Below are positions 8,794-16,219 of a DNA stretch of 64,000 bases, in pieces. This stretch comes from CALBZH01 sp964538515. GTDB taxonomy: Bacteria; Desulfobacterota; Syntrophobacteria; Syntrophobacterales; Syntrophobacteraceae. Each line of letters opens with the position of its first letter. Within the stretch, counting starts at the first letter, position 1. Below the pieces are notes generated by a model, which was given only the letters and a program-made list of their open reading frames with translations, made no database searches and had not been told where the DNA came from. The translations under genes and the position numbers were made by a program. The DNA lies in contig CAZIEW010000014.1 in the NCBI GenBank assembly GCA_964538515.1, positions 12,298 through 76,297 on the forward strand. Reading direction: 5' to 3'.

Positions 8794-9513
8794 TTGGGAG
8801 CCAAACGGGTTAAACCTGAAAGGAATGCTGCAGCCGCGAAAGCGAAGCCGAAGGATCTGCCCCAAGAGGGTTTGCTGGGCTTCAAGGAGTGGCTTGAGCT
8901 GCATCAGCAGAAGCTTACCGTCATCGTTGCATCCCTTTTCGTCGTCCTATTGGTGGCTTGGGGTGTGAACGCGTTTCTTGACCGCAAAGAGCGGAGTGCC
9001 GAATCGGAATATGCTGCGATCCTGAAAGAATGGCCTTCGGGGGACACTGCCGATGCCGCGGTGTGGCAAGGCCTTCAGGGCAAACTGGAAAAGTTCATTG
9101 CGGAAGCGGGTACCACACGAGCGGGCCTCTATGCGCGGATGGACCTGATGCGGGTTCTGCTGCAAGAAAAGCGATTCGATGAAGCGGTCCGAATTGCAAA
9201 TGAGCTGGTAAGTCGAGCGGGCGACAAGGAGATAGGGCCGCTTTTGAGGTATCAGCTTGCTCTGACCTTTGATCGGGGCGGCAAGCCCGACGAGGCCTTG
9301 GCTCAATGGAGTGCACTGAAAGCCGCTCCGCTCCCCGGTGTGGAGCGGGAGGTGGATTGGCGCTTGGGCCGCCACTATGCGGCGAAGCAGGAATTTGCGA
9401 AGGCCGTGGAGCATTACGAGTCGGCTTTGAAGCATCCCGGTGATTATCCCGGTGCTGCTCTGTTGCAGGAAGACTTGGCCATGGCAAAGTCCAAGATGCC
9501 GAAGGGCTCGTAA
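8794..9513 (+). CDS. YfgM-like tetratricopeptide membrane protein
   Basis: The 239-residue product has a basic, Ala/Lys-rich cytoplasmic head (about 1-40), one transmembrane helix (LTVIVASLFVVLLVAWGVNAF, signal-anchor type) and a periplasmic helical domain of TPR-like repeats (KRFDEAVRIANELV, YQLALTFDRGGKPDEALAQW, RHYAAKQEFAKAVEHYESAL). This matches the YfgM/PF09976 layout: an ancillary protein at the SecYEG translocon that passes envelope clients to chaperones. The start is a TTG with AGAGGA close upstream; no ATG gives the anchor. It follows the heptose gene by 45 bases. Confidence 0.75.
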   Translation: MGAKRVKPERNAAAAKAKPKDLPQEGLLGFKEWLELHQQKLTVIVASLFVVLLVAWGVNAFLDRKERSAESEYAAILKEWPSGDTADAAVWQGLQGKLEKFIAEAGTTRAGLYARMDLMRVLLQEKRFDEAVRIANELVSRAGDKEIGPLLRYQLALTFDRGGKPDEALAQWSALKAAPLPGVEREVDWRLGRHYAAKQEFAKAVEHYESALKHPGDYPGAALLQEDLAMAKSKMPKGS

Positions 9514-9592
9514 TACAATCGGCTTGACAGCGGTTAGGGGATTCGCTATTGAGCGACCACTGACTGAGAGGTTGACGCTGGGAGAGCTTAAG

Positions 9593-9691
9593 ATGCTTGG
9601 AGGGTTCCTCTTTGGCTGCTTCTGGTTCCGGAGAGGCTTCGTTTTTGCGAGGCCTACTCATGGCGGACAACGGAGGCGGCATCTCAACTGA
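9593..9691 (+). CDS. Phe-rich leader peptide of a putative attenuator
   Basis: A 32-residue frame beginning MLGGFLFGCFWFRRGFVF holds six Phe codons and one Trp codon within its first 18 codons. It is preceded by GGGAGA seven bases before the ATG. A hairpin-forming segment (9635-9641 with 9648-9654) overlaps the later Phe codons. Further inverted repeats and a U-tract terminator follow, and then the phenylacetate-CoA ligase gene. This is the layout of amino-acid-biosynthetic or pheST-type attenuators, where a ribosome stalled at scarce Phe-tRNA changes the downstream folding. Control by Phe supply is inferred. It is not a recognised published leader as far as I can tell. Confidence 0.6.
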   Translation: MLGGFLFGCFWFRRGFVFARPTHGGQRRRHLN

Positions 9692-9701
9692 AATTGTCTT
9701 G

Positions 9702-9737
9702 CACCATGGGTAGGCGCACCGAGCGGAGCCCATGGTG
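9702..9737 (+). promoter_or_regulatory. Leader-region hairpin (9-bp perfect stem)
   Basis: CACCATGGG and CCCATGGTG form a perfect nine-base-pair inverted repeat around an 18-base loop. It lies eleven bases after the stop codon of the Phe-rich leader peptide and before the terminator. It may be the pause or anti-antiterminator element of the attenuator, or part of a competing structure. The actual alternative pairing needs folding with all segments. Confidence 0.5.
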
Positions 9738-9751
9738 AGTTGCGCTGATGG

Positions 9752-9784
9752 AAAGCCGTGGGTTTCGAGCTCACGGCTTTTTTT
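9752..9784 (+). terminator. Intrinsic terminator in the paaK leader (attenuator)
   Basis: AAAGCCGTG pairs with CACGGCTTT across an 11-base loop, and a run of seven or more T follows. The start codon of paaK lies only 40 bases downstream. The terminator therefore either ends the upstream YfgM-gene transcript after a long 3' region or acts as a conditional attenuator for the paaK-liv operon. The Phe-rich leader frame ahead of it favours the second. Confidence 0.7.
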
Positions 9785-9823
9785 ATGTGGAACCGGCAAT
9801 TGGTTTACAAGGAGACGGAAAAC

Positions 9824-11125
9824 ATGATTCACGATCTCGAATTTGAAACCCTCCCCCGCGAGGCGCTCCAAGCCATTCAGCTGCGTCGGCTGCAGGCTGT
9901 CGTGGAGCGTGTCTACGCGATGGTCCCCTTCTACCGGAGTAAGTTCGACGCCGCGGGTGTGACCCCGGCCGACATCAAGACCTTGGATGACTTGCGACGA
10001 CTTCCGTTTACCATGAAGCAGGATCTGCGCGACAATTATCCTTTTGGGATGTTTGCCGTACCCATGGATCACGTTGTCCGCATCCACGCTTCTTCCGGAA
10101 CGACTGGGAAGTCCACGGTGGTCGGCTATACGGCACGAGACATTGCCACCTGGTCCAGTCTGATGGCGCGGGCACTGGCCGCCGCCGGAACCACCCGCGG
10201 CGACATCATCCACAACGCCTACGGTTATGGTCTTTTCACCGGGGGCCTCGGCGTCCATTACGGGGCGGAAAAGCTCGGTGCCTCGGTGATTCCCATTTCA
10301 GGAGGCAACACGAAGCGCCAGATCATGATCATGAAGGACTTCGGGCCAACCATCCTGACGTGTACGCCGTCTTATGCGCTCCATCTGGGGGAGGTCGCAG
10401 ATGAGGTCGGGGTGGATTTCAAAGAGCTGAAATTCCGAGCCGGCATTTTCGGGGCGGAGCCTTGGTCGGAGCAGATGCGCGAGGAAATCGAGCGCAAGCT
10501 CGACATGAGCGCTCTCGACATTTACGGACTCAGCGAGGTCATGGGGCCTGGGGTTTCGGTGGAATGCATCGAAGCCAAGAAGGGCCTGCACGTCTTCGAA
10601 GACCATTTCATCGCGGAGATCATCAATCCCGAAACGGGAGAGGTGCTGCCCTACGGCGAGATGGGGGAGCTTGTGTTCACTTCCCTCACGAAGGAAGCCT
10701 TTCCGGTGATCCGCTACCGGACGCGTGACATCACGTCACTCAATCCGGAGCCCTGCGTTTGCGGTAGGACGCATCTGCGCATGAACCGTGTGAGCGGCCG
10801 TTCGGATGACATGCTCATCATTCGAGGCGTGAATGTGTTCCCCTCCCAGATTGAAGCCGTCCTCATGGAAATCAAAGAGGTGGAGCCGCATTACCAGCTG
10901 ATTGTGGACCGGGTGGGCAACTTGGATACCCTGACGGTTGAAGTTGAAATCGGGGAAACGGGCTTCTCGGATGAGGTCCGTGTCCTCCAGACCTTGGAGA
11001 AGAAGATTTCCAAGAACATCAAAGAGTTTCTGGGAGTTTCCGCCAAGGTCAAGCTGGTGGAGCCCAAGACGATTGCCCGGAGTGAAGGGAAAGCGAAACG
11101 CGTGATCGACAACAGAAAATACTAA
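9824..11125 (+). CDS. paaK: Phenylacetate-CoA ligase
   Basis: Adenylate-forming enzyme that makes phenylacetyl-CoA (or a related aryl-acetyl-CoA) from the acid, ATP and CoA. The 433 residues match the family length. The phosphate-binding loop is HASSGTTGKST at about 89-98. The aryl pocket and adenine motif follow with DIYGLSEVMGPGVS. Y-R-T-R-D-I is the hinge-side motif, and the C-terminal domain carries GRSDDMLIIRGVNVFPSQIE. The ATG follows AGGAGACGGAAAAC. It heads an operon with an ACT protein and a LIV-type transporter, a common grouping in anaerobes that degrade or ferment aromatic amino acids. A Phe-rich leader and terminator lie directly upstream. The natural substrate could also be indoleacetate or hydroxyphenylacetate. 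Confidence 0.93.
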   Translation: MIHDLEFETLPREALQAIQLRRLQAVVERVYAMVPFYRSKFDAAGVTPADIKTLDDLRRLPFTMKQDLRDNYPFGMFAVPMDHVVRIHASSGTTGKSTVVGYTARDIATWSSLMARALAAAGTTRGDIIHNAYGYGLFTGGLGVHYGAEKLGASVIPISGGNTKRQIMIMKDFGPTILTCTPSYALHLGEVADEVGVDFKELKFRAGIFGAEPWSEQMREEIERKLDMSALDIYGLSEVMGPGVSVECIEAKKGLHVFEDHFIAEIINPETGEVLPYGEMGELVFTSLTKEAFPVIRYRTRDITSLNPEPCVCGRTHLRMNRVSGRSDDMLIIRGVNVFPSQIEAVLMEIKEVEPHYQLIVDRVGNLDTLTVEVEIGETGFSDEVRVLQTLEKKISKNIKEFLGVSAKVKLVEPKTIARSEGKAKRVIDNRKY

Positions 11126-11149
11126 CTCTGGAACCGGGGAGGGCACATC

Positions 11150-11581
11150 ATGCGAGTCGAGCAGATTTCAGTTTTTTTGGAGAACAAGGCGGGACGGTTG
11201 GCCGAAGTGGCGCGAATCCTCGCGGAAGCCGGCATCAACATCCGGGCGCTGTCGCTGGCGGATACCTCGGATTTCGGAATTCTGCGTCTCATCGTCAACG
11301 ACAACAACAAGGCCAAGGAAGCCCTGAAACAGCATGGGTTCACTGTCGGGAAGACGGATGTGGTCGCCGTGGAAGTCGAGGACCGCCCAGGGGGACTGCA
11401 TCGAATCTTGGACGTCCTGTACAGGTCCAATGTCAACGTCGAGTACATGTATGCCTTCGTGCAGCAGAGTGGCAGCAACGCCGTCATCATCTTCCGGTTC
11501 GACAACCTGGATGAAGCGGTGAGGGTGCTTCAGGCGAACGGTGTACCGGTCATCGAGGGAGAGAAGCTTTACGCCATGTAA
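11150..11581 (+). CDS. Tandem ACT-domain amino-acid-sensing protein
   Basis: The 143 residues comprise two ACT domains and nothing else: the first starts VEQISVFLENKAGRLAEVAR, the second VVAVEVEDRPGGLHRILDVL. ACT domains bind amino acids at their dimer interface, and such stand-alone tandem proteins are commonly encoded next to paaK in anaerobic bacteria. The gene starts 24 bases after paaK with GGGGAGGGCACATC upstream. Its likely role is to sense an aromatic or branched-chain amino acid and modulate the ligase or transporter, which would agree with the Phe-rich leader, but no partner is proven. Confidence 0.88.
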   Translation: MRVEQISVFLENKAGRLAEVARILAEAGINIRALSLADTSDFGILRLIVNDNNKAKEALKQHGFTVGKTDVVAVEVEDRPGGLHRILDVLYRSNVNVEYMYAFVQQSGSNAVIIFRFDNLDEAVRVLQANGVPVIEGEKLYAM

Positions 11582-11620
11582 TGAATGAACCTAACCGGAC
11601 TGGGATTGAAGGAGGATGTC

Positions 11621-12787
11621 ATGGGGTCGAACAATAAGATAAAGGCCATCGTTTGGATGATTCTTCCGCTGGTGGGGGTGCTCATCGCAGCTCCTGCCGT
11701 GCTTGCCAAAGAGCCGTACAAGATCGGCGGTCTTTTCGCCGTCACCGGCCCCACCTCCTTTCTGGGTGATCCCGAGAAGAAGAGCCTGCAGATGGCCATC
11801 GACGAAATCAACGCTCAGGGGGGCATCGACGGCCACATGCTGGAGGCGGTGATTCGGGATACGGAGGGAATTCCCGACAAAACGGTCCTGGGTGCGAACG
11901 AGCTCATCAGCAATGAAAAAGTGCTGGCGATCATCGGCCCCAGCCTGACCCAGACGACCCTTTCCATCGTGCCTCTGGCCGAAAAGGAGAAGGTACCGCT
12001 GATCAGCTGCGCGGCGGGGATCGAGATCACCGAGCCCGTGAAGCCTTGGGTGTTCAAGACGGCTCAAAGCGATGTGCTCGCGGTTTCGACGATTTACGAG
12101 TACATGAAGAAGCACAATATCAAGAAGGTCGGGATTCTCACCGTTGAGAACAGCTTTGGTGAGAGCGGCAAAAAGCAGCTCTCGACGCAAGCGGCCAAGT
12201 TTGGGATCGAAGTGGTCCAGGCGGAGTCCTTCGGTGGCAAAGATACCGACATGACCGCTCAGCTCACAAAGATCCGAAGCGCTCAGCCCGATGCCGTCGT
12301 CTGCTGGGGTACTAATCCCGGGCCGGCGGTCGTGGCTCGCAACATTCAGCAGATGAGCATCAAAGTGCCCCTCTACCAGAGCCACGGCGTGGCTTCCCCC
12401 AAGTTCATCGAGCTGGCCGGGGACGCGTCCGAGGGAATCTTGCTTCCGTCCGGGAAGATCCTGGTGTCGGAGCAGCTGCCGGACAGCGATCCGCAGAAGG
12501 CCGTCTTGAAAAAGTACATCGAAGACTATGAGAAACAGTTCAAGGTTCCCGTGTCCGGGTTCGGCGGGTATGCCTATGACGCCATGCAGTTGCTCGCCAA
12601 GGCGATGAAGGGCACCGAGGGGGATCGTGAGAAAATCCGTGCCGCGCTGGAGAAGATTCAAGGCCACGTTGGAATCAGTGGGACGTTCAACTTTTCGGCG
12701 ACCGAGCACAATGGACTGGGGGCAGATGCCTTCGTGATGCTCCAGATCAAGGACGGCAAGTGGAAGCTCCTGGGCCAGGATAAGTAA
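11621..12787 (+). CDS. livK: LIV-type ABC transporter periplasmic substrate-binding protein
   Basis: Periplasmic binding protein of the hydrophobic amino acid uptake (HAAT) family. The 388-residue precursor begins after GGAGGATGTC. It has a signal peptide (KIKAIVWMILPLVGVLIAA, cleavage likely after AVLA) and two Peripla_BP_6 lobes (PYKIGGLFAVTGPTSFLGDP; later AIIGPSLTQTT and YAYDAMQLLAKAMKG). Substrates in the family range over branched-chain amino acids, aromatic acids and amides. In this operon an arylacetate or aromatic amino acid is plausible. It precedes livH by 12 bases. Confidence 0.92.
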   Translation: MGSNNKIKAIVWMILPLVGVLIAAPAVLAKEPYKIGGLFAVTGPTSFLGDPEKKSLQMAIDEINAQGGIDGHMLEAVIRDTEGIPDKTVLGANELISNEKVLAIIGPSLTQTTLSIVPLAEKEKVPLISCAAGIEITEPVKPWVFKTAQSDVLAVSTIYEYMKKHNIKKVGILTVENSFGESGKKQLSTQAAKFGIEVVQAESFGGKDTDMTAQLTKIRSAQPDAVVCWGTNPGPAVVARNIQQMSIKVPLYQSHGVASPKFIELAGDASEGILLPSGKILVSEQLPDSDPQKAVLKKYIEDYEKQFKVPVSGFGGYAYDAMQLLAKAMKGTEGDREKIRAALEKIQGHVGISGTFNFSATEHNGLGADAFVMLQIKDGKWKLLGQDK

Positions 12788-12799
12788 GCCGCTAACGCC

Positions 12800-13675
12800 A
12801 TGCAGGAGCTTCTTCAATACGTCTTTTCGGGAATCACGAGCGGTGCGGTCTATGCCGTCATCGCTCTTGGGTTCACCATGCTTTTCAACTCAACGGGGCT
12901 GATCAATTTCGCCCAGGGTGAGTTCGTCATGCTGGGGGCGCTCAGTCTGATCACGCTCTGGCGCGACTTCAAACTGCCGTTGCCTTTGGCGTTCTGCCTT
13001 GCCGTGGTGGGGGTGGCCATGGTGGGGATTTTGCTGGAGCGGCTGGCCATTCGCAGTGTGCGGAAGCCCCATCCCATCGTGCTCGTTATCATCACCGTGG
13101 GAGCCTCCATTCTTTTGCGCGGGGTTGCCATGCTGCACTGGGGAAAGGATGCGTACAGTGTACGCTCCTTTTCCCGTCATCCGCCCATTGAGATCGCCGG
13201 AGCCACCCTCTTGCCCCAGAGCCTGTGGATTCTCGCAATCGTCCTGCTGATCGTGGCTGGACTCCAGTTCTTCTATCGTCGGACGCTGACCGGCAAGGCG
13301 ATGCAGGCCTGCTCCATCAACCGAAAGGCGGCGTCGCTCCTGGGCATTGGCAGCGAGAGCATGGTTTTGCTTGCGTTCGGCGTGAGCGCCGCCATGGGAG
13401 CGGTTGGGGGGGTGCTGATTGCCCCCATTACGATGAGCGGCTACGACATGGGGACTCTCCTGGGGCTCAAAGGATTCTGCGCGGCCATGTTGGGGGGGCT
13501 GGGCAGTTCCTGGGGAGCCGTGGTCGGCGGGTTGCTGCTCGGCATTCTGGAGTCGCTGGGAGTGGGTTTCTTCTCATCGAGCTTGAAAGACGCCATTGCA
13601 TTTCTGCTGTTGCTTCTGATTCTTTATGTCAGGCCGAGCGGTCTTCTCGGTGTGAAGACCGTGCATCGATTCTGA
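12800..13675 (+). CDS. livH: LIV-type ABC transporter permease (LivH)
   Basis: Inner-membrane permease of the branched-chain amino acid type. The 291 residues form about eight transmembrane helices. The family opening is present (GITSGAVYAVIALGFTMLFN followed by the NFAQGEF segment). The cytoplasmic EAA-like region around RKAASLLGIGSESMVLLAFG contacts the ATPases. It pairs with LivM encoded immediately downstream. Length and order are normal for the family; there is no sign of decay. Confidence 0.93.
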   Translation: MQELLQYVFSGITSGAVYAVIALGFTMLFNSTGLINFAQGEFVMLGALSLITLWRDFKLPLPLAFCLAVVGVAMVGILLERLAIRSVRKPHPIVLVIITVGASILLRGVAMLHWGKDAYSVRSFSRHPPIEIAGATLLPQSLWILAIVLLIVAGLQFFYRRTLTGKAMQACSINRKAASLLGIGSESMVLLAFGVSAAMGAVGGVLIAPITMSGYDMGTLLGLKGFCAAMLGGLGSSWGAVVGGLLLGILESLGVGFFSSSLKDAIAFLLLLLILYVRPSGLLGVKTVHRF

Positions 13676-13754
13676 TAGGTTGAATCGGCCTCCCCAGCAT
13701 TCTCCCCGGGCCATGCGGGTAGGGCGGCGCGGACATGTGAGGGCACCTGGATCA

Positions 13755-14705
13755 ATGATGAAATTCCTTTTGTTTGCCGGAGCCATTCTGCTTGGCGGGG
13801 TGCTCGTGAAGAACCCTTACCACCTGCAGCTCCTCACATTCATTGGCATCTACACCCTGCTGGCTCTCGGGCTGAACATGCTCATGGGGTACGCAGGCCA
13901 AATCTCCCTCGGGCACGCGGCCTTTTTCGGCCTGGGCGCCTACACGACAGCCGTCCTGACCGTCCACTACGGGTGGTCTCCCTGGATGTCCCTCCCCGTC
14001 GCGCTCCTGCTCACCGCCTGCGTGAGCTTCCTGGTGGCCCTGCCGATGCTCAAGCTCCACGGGTTCTACCTGGGAATGGGGACCCTCGGTTTTGGGATGA
14101 TCGGCTTCATTTTCTTCCGGGGATGGGCTCGCGTTACCGGTGGGGATTCCGGCTTGGTGGGGATTCCTCCGCTGAGCGTCGGCTCGATGGAGCTGACTTC
14201 GAAGACCGCCTACTACTTCCTGGTCTGGTCTTGTGTGACCGTGGGCTTTATCGTCTGCGAGCGGATCGTTGATTCAAGGATGGGGCGCGCGCTTCGGGCG
14301 ATCCACGACAGCGAGCAGGCCGCCGGGGCGATGGGGGTCGACACGGCGCGCATCAAGGTCAACGTGTTTGTGCTGAGCGCCGTCTTCTCGGCGCTGGCCG
14401 GCTTCCTGTACGCTCACATGGTGACCTTCATCAGCCCGAGCTCTTTCGACTTTCTGGTGTCCGTGCGCATGGTGACCATGGTGGTGATCGGAGGCATGGC
14501 CAGCATCTGGGGATCGCTTCTCGGCGCGTCCCTCCTGACGCTTCTTCCAGAGTGGCTTCACGTATTCGTCGACTATGAAATGATGGTTTATGGACTCGTG
14601 CTGATGGTGGTGATGATTTTTCTTCCCCAGGGCCTCACGCGAGGGTTGATGGACGCCTATGAGCGATCTCGCTCACGATACCGGAATCGCCATGCCAATC
14701 CTTGA
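13755..14705 (+). CDS. livM: LIV-type ABC transporter permease (LivM)
   Basis: Second permease of the transporter. The 316 residues have about eight to nine helices, with the LivM signatures LGLNMLMGYAGQISLGHAAF near the N-terminus and DSEQAAGAMGVDTARIKVNV as the ATPase-contact loop. I chose the first ATG of a tandem ATGATG. An in-frame upstream start at 13680 would add a poorly conserved basic segment. The end overlaps the start of livG by 47 bases if livG begins at its first ATG. Confidence 0.92.
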   Translation: MMKFLLFAGAILLGGVLVKNPYHLQLLTFIGIYTLLALGLNMLMGYAGQISLGHAAFFGLGAYTTAVLTVHYGWSPWMSLPVALLLTACVSFLVALPMLKLHGFYLGMGTLGFGMIGFIFFRGWARVTGGDSGLVGIPPLSVGSMELTSKTAYYFLVWSCVTVGFIVCERIVDSRMGRALRAIHDSEQAAGAMGVDTARIKVNVFVLSAVFSALAGFLYAHMVTFISPSSFDFLVSVRMVTMVVIGGMASIWGSLLGASLLTLLPEWLHVFVDYEMMVYGLVLMVVMIFLPQGLTRGLMDAYERSRSRYRNRHANP

Positions 14706-15453
14706 GGTGCGCGGGGTTTCCAAGTCCTTCGGCGGGCTGCAGGCTCTCTATGACATCTCCTTTGAGGTCATGCCCGCGACCATCCATGCGGTGATTGGAC
14801 CGAACGGGGCGGGAAAGACAACGCTGTTCAACACCGTTACGGGAGTCTATGTCCCGGATGCGGGCGAGATCGTCTACGGTGGAGAGGGCATCCAGGGGAA
14901 GAAGCCCCACGCCATAGCGGCAAAGGGCATCATGCGCACCTTCCAGAACGTGGAGCTGTTCGGGAGCATGACGGTGCTCGAAAACGTGCTGGTGGGGTGT
15001 CACTCGCGGATGCACTGCGGGTTTTGGGGCGCGATCGGGAGGCTGCCATGGGTGAGGCGCGAGGAGCGGGAGGCTCGAGATCGAGCCATGGAGCTGCTTC
15101 AGTTCGTTGGTTTGGAGCAGGTTGCCGGGCAGCCCAGCACAGAGCTCCCGTTTGGCTGGCAACGCTTCCTGGAAATCGCACGAGCGATGGGGGCGGAGCC
15201 GCGCCTGATGCTTCTCGATGAGCCGGCATCAGGGCTTAATCCCGTGGAGACGCAGCGATTGGGTGATCTCTTGCTGAAGATCCGGGATCGGGGGATTACG
15301 CTGCTGCTGGTTGAGCACGACATGAGTCTCACCATGGGGGTTTCGGATCGGATCCTTGTGCTGCACCAGGGGAGGCGGCTTGCGGAGGGGACTCCTCGGG
15401 AAGTGCAGTCCGACGAGGGGGTCATCGCTGCGTACCTGGGAAAAGAGCGTTAA
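14659..15453 (+). CDS. livG: LIV-type ABC transporter ATP-binding protein (LivG)
   Basis: ATPase subunit that powers import with LivF. The 264 residues contain Walker A (GPNGAGKTTLFN), a Q loop (MRTFQNVELF), Walker B (LMLLDEPASGL) and the H-loop His (LLVEHDMSL). The signature motif is degenerate (ELPFGWQRFLEIAR rather than LSGGQ), which is usual in LivG. A start at the internal ATG 14692 would remove eleven residues and reduce the overlap with livM to 14 bases; both are possible. Confidence 0.92.
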   Translation: MSDLAHDTGIAMPILEVRGVSKSFGGLQALYDISFEVMPATIHAVIGPNGAGKTTLFNTVTGVYVPDAGEIVYGGEGIQGKKPHAIAAKGIMRTFQNVELFGSMTVLENVLVGCHSRMHCGFWGAIGRLPWVRREEREARDRAMELLQFVGLEQVAGQPSTELPFGWQRFLEIARAMGAEPRLMLLDEPASGLNPVETQRLGDLLLKIRDRGITLLLVEHDMSLTMGVSDRILVLHQGRRLAEGTPREVQSDEGVIAAYLGKER

Positions 15454-15472
15454 GGAGGTCCTGGAGGCCGGG

Positions 15473-16216
15473 ATGCTGCGTTTGCGCAATTTAAAGTGCT
15501 ACTACGGCCGCATTCGGGCCATCAATGGAGTGACCCTGTCCGTGCGGAAGGGGGAGCTGGTGGCGTTGATCGGGGCCAACGGGGCGGGAAAGAGCACCTT
15601 GCTCCAAGCGGTTTGCGGCCTGGTCGCTCAATGGGACGGGGAGATTCGGTTCGAGAAGGAATTGTTGAAGCACCACAAGCCTCAGCACATTGTTCAGAAG
15701 GGCATCAGCATGGTGCCGGAGGGGCGGCTGCTCTTTGCTCCGATGAGCGTGCTGGAGAACCTGAAGCTGGGGGCGTACCTCAGATACCGCAAACGGGAGC
15801 ACGCAGCGATTGCGCAGGATCTCGATCACGTGCTGACCCTCTTTCCGGTGCTCCGCGAGCGCACGAAGCAGGCGGCGGGAACGTTGTCGGGCGGCGAGCA
15901 GCAGATGCTCGCCATCGGGAGGGCTCTGATGGCTCGTCCGCGTCTTCTGCTTCTTGATGAGCCATCCATGGGCCTTGCCCCGTTTCTTGTGCAGCTTATT
16001 CTTGATGTGCTTGTACAGCTCAAGACACAGGGAATGACAATTCTCCTGGTCGAGCAGAATGCACGGGCCGCCTTGCAGATTGCTGATCGGGGGTACGTCC
16101 TCGAGAATGGGCGGGTCGTGCTGGAAGGAGAAGCGGGGGATCTGTTGGCGGACCAGGATGTGAAGCGTGCCTATCTGGGAAAAGACTACAAGGAATTTGA
16201 CGAGGGGAGGGGCTAA
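15473..16216 (+). CDS. livF: LIV-type ABC transporter ATP-binding protein (LivF)
   Basis: Second ATPase of the importer, 247 residues, with Walker A (GANGAGKSTLLQ), a full signature motif LSGGEQQMLAIGRALM, Walker B (LLLLDEPSMGL) and the H-loop region LLVEQNARAAL. The start ATG follows GGAGG and leads straight into the LRLRNLKCYYGRI strand typical of LivF. It lies 19 bases after livG and only three bases before the second PaaK-like gene, so that gene must belong to the same operon. Confidence 0.93.
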   Translation: MLRLRNLKCYYGRIRAINGVTLSVRKGELVALIGANGAGKSTLLQAVCGLVAQWDGEIRFEKELLKHHKPQHIVQKGISMVPEGRLLFAPMSVLENLKLGAYLRYRKREHAAIAQDLDHVLTLFPVLRERTKQAAGTLSGGEQQMLAIGRALMARPRLLLLDEPSMGLAPFLVQLILDVLVQLKTQGMTILLVEQNARAALQIADRGYVLENGRVVLEGEAGDLLADQDVKRAYLGKDYKEFDEGRG

Positions 16217-16219
16217 TCC

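Noticed and set aside
9095..10258. 387-codon minus-strand frame over the paaK leader
   Set aside because: It runs antisense through the YfgM-like gene, the leader and paaK, has no ribosome binding site and a Pro/Ser/Arg-rich non-protein composition.
11591..12817. 408-codon minus-strand frame opposite livK
   Set aside because: Pure antisense shadow of a clear LIV binding-protein gene; no domain match.
14659..15453. LivG signature motif loss (no LSGGQ) considered as inactivation
   Set aside because: LivG proteins normally have a divergent signature; Walker A, Walker B, Q and H loops are intact.
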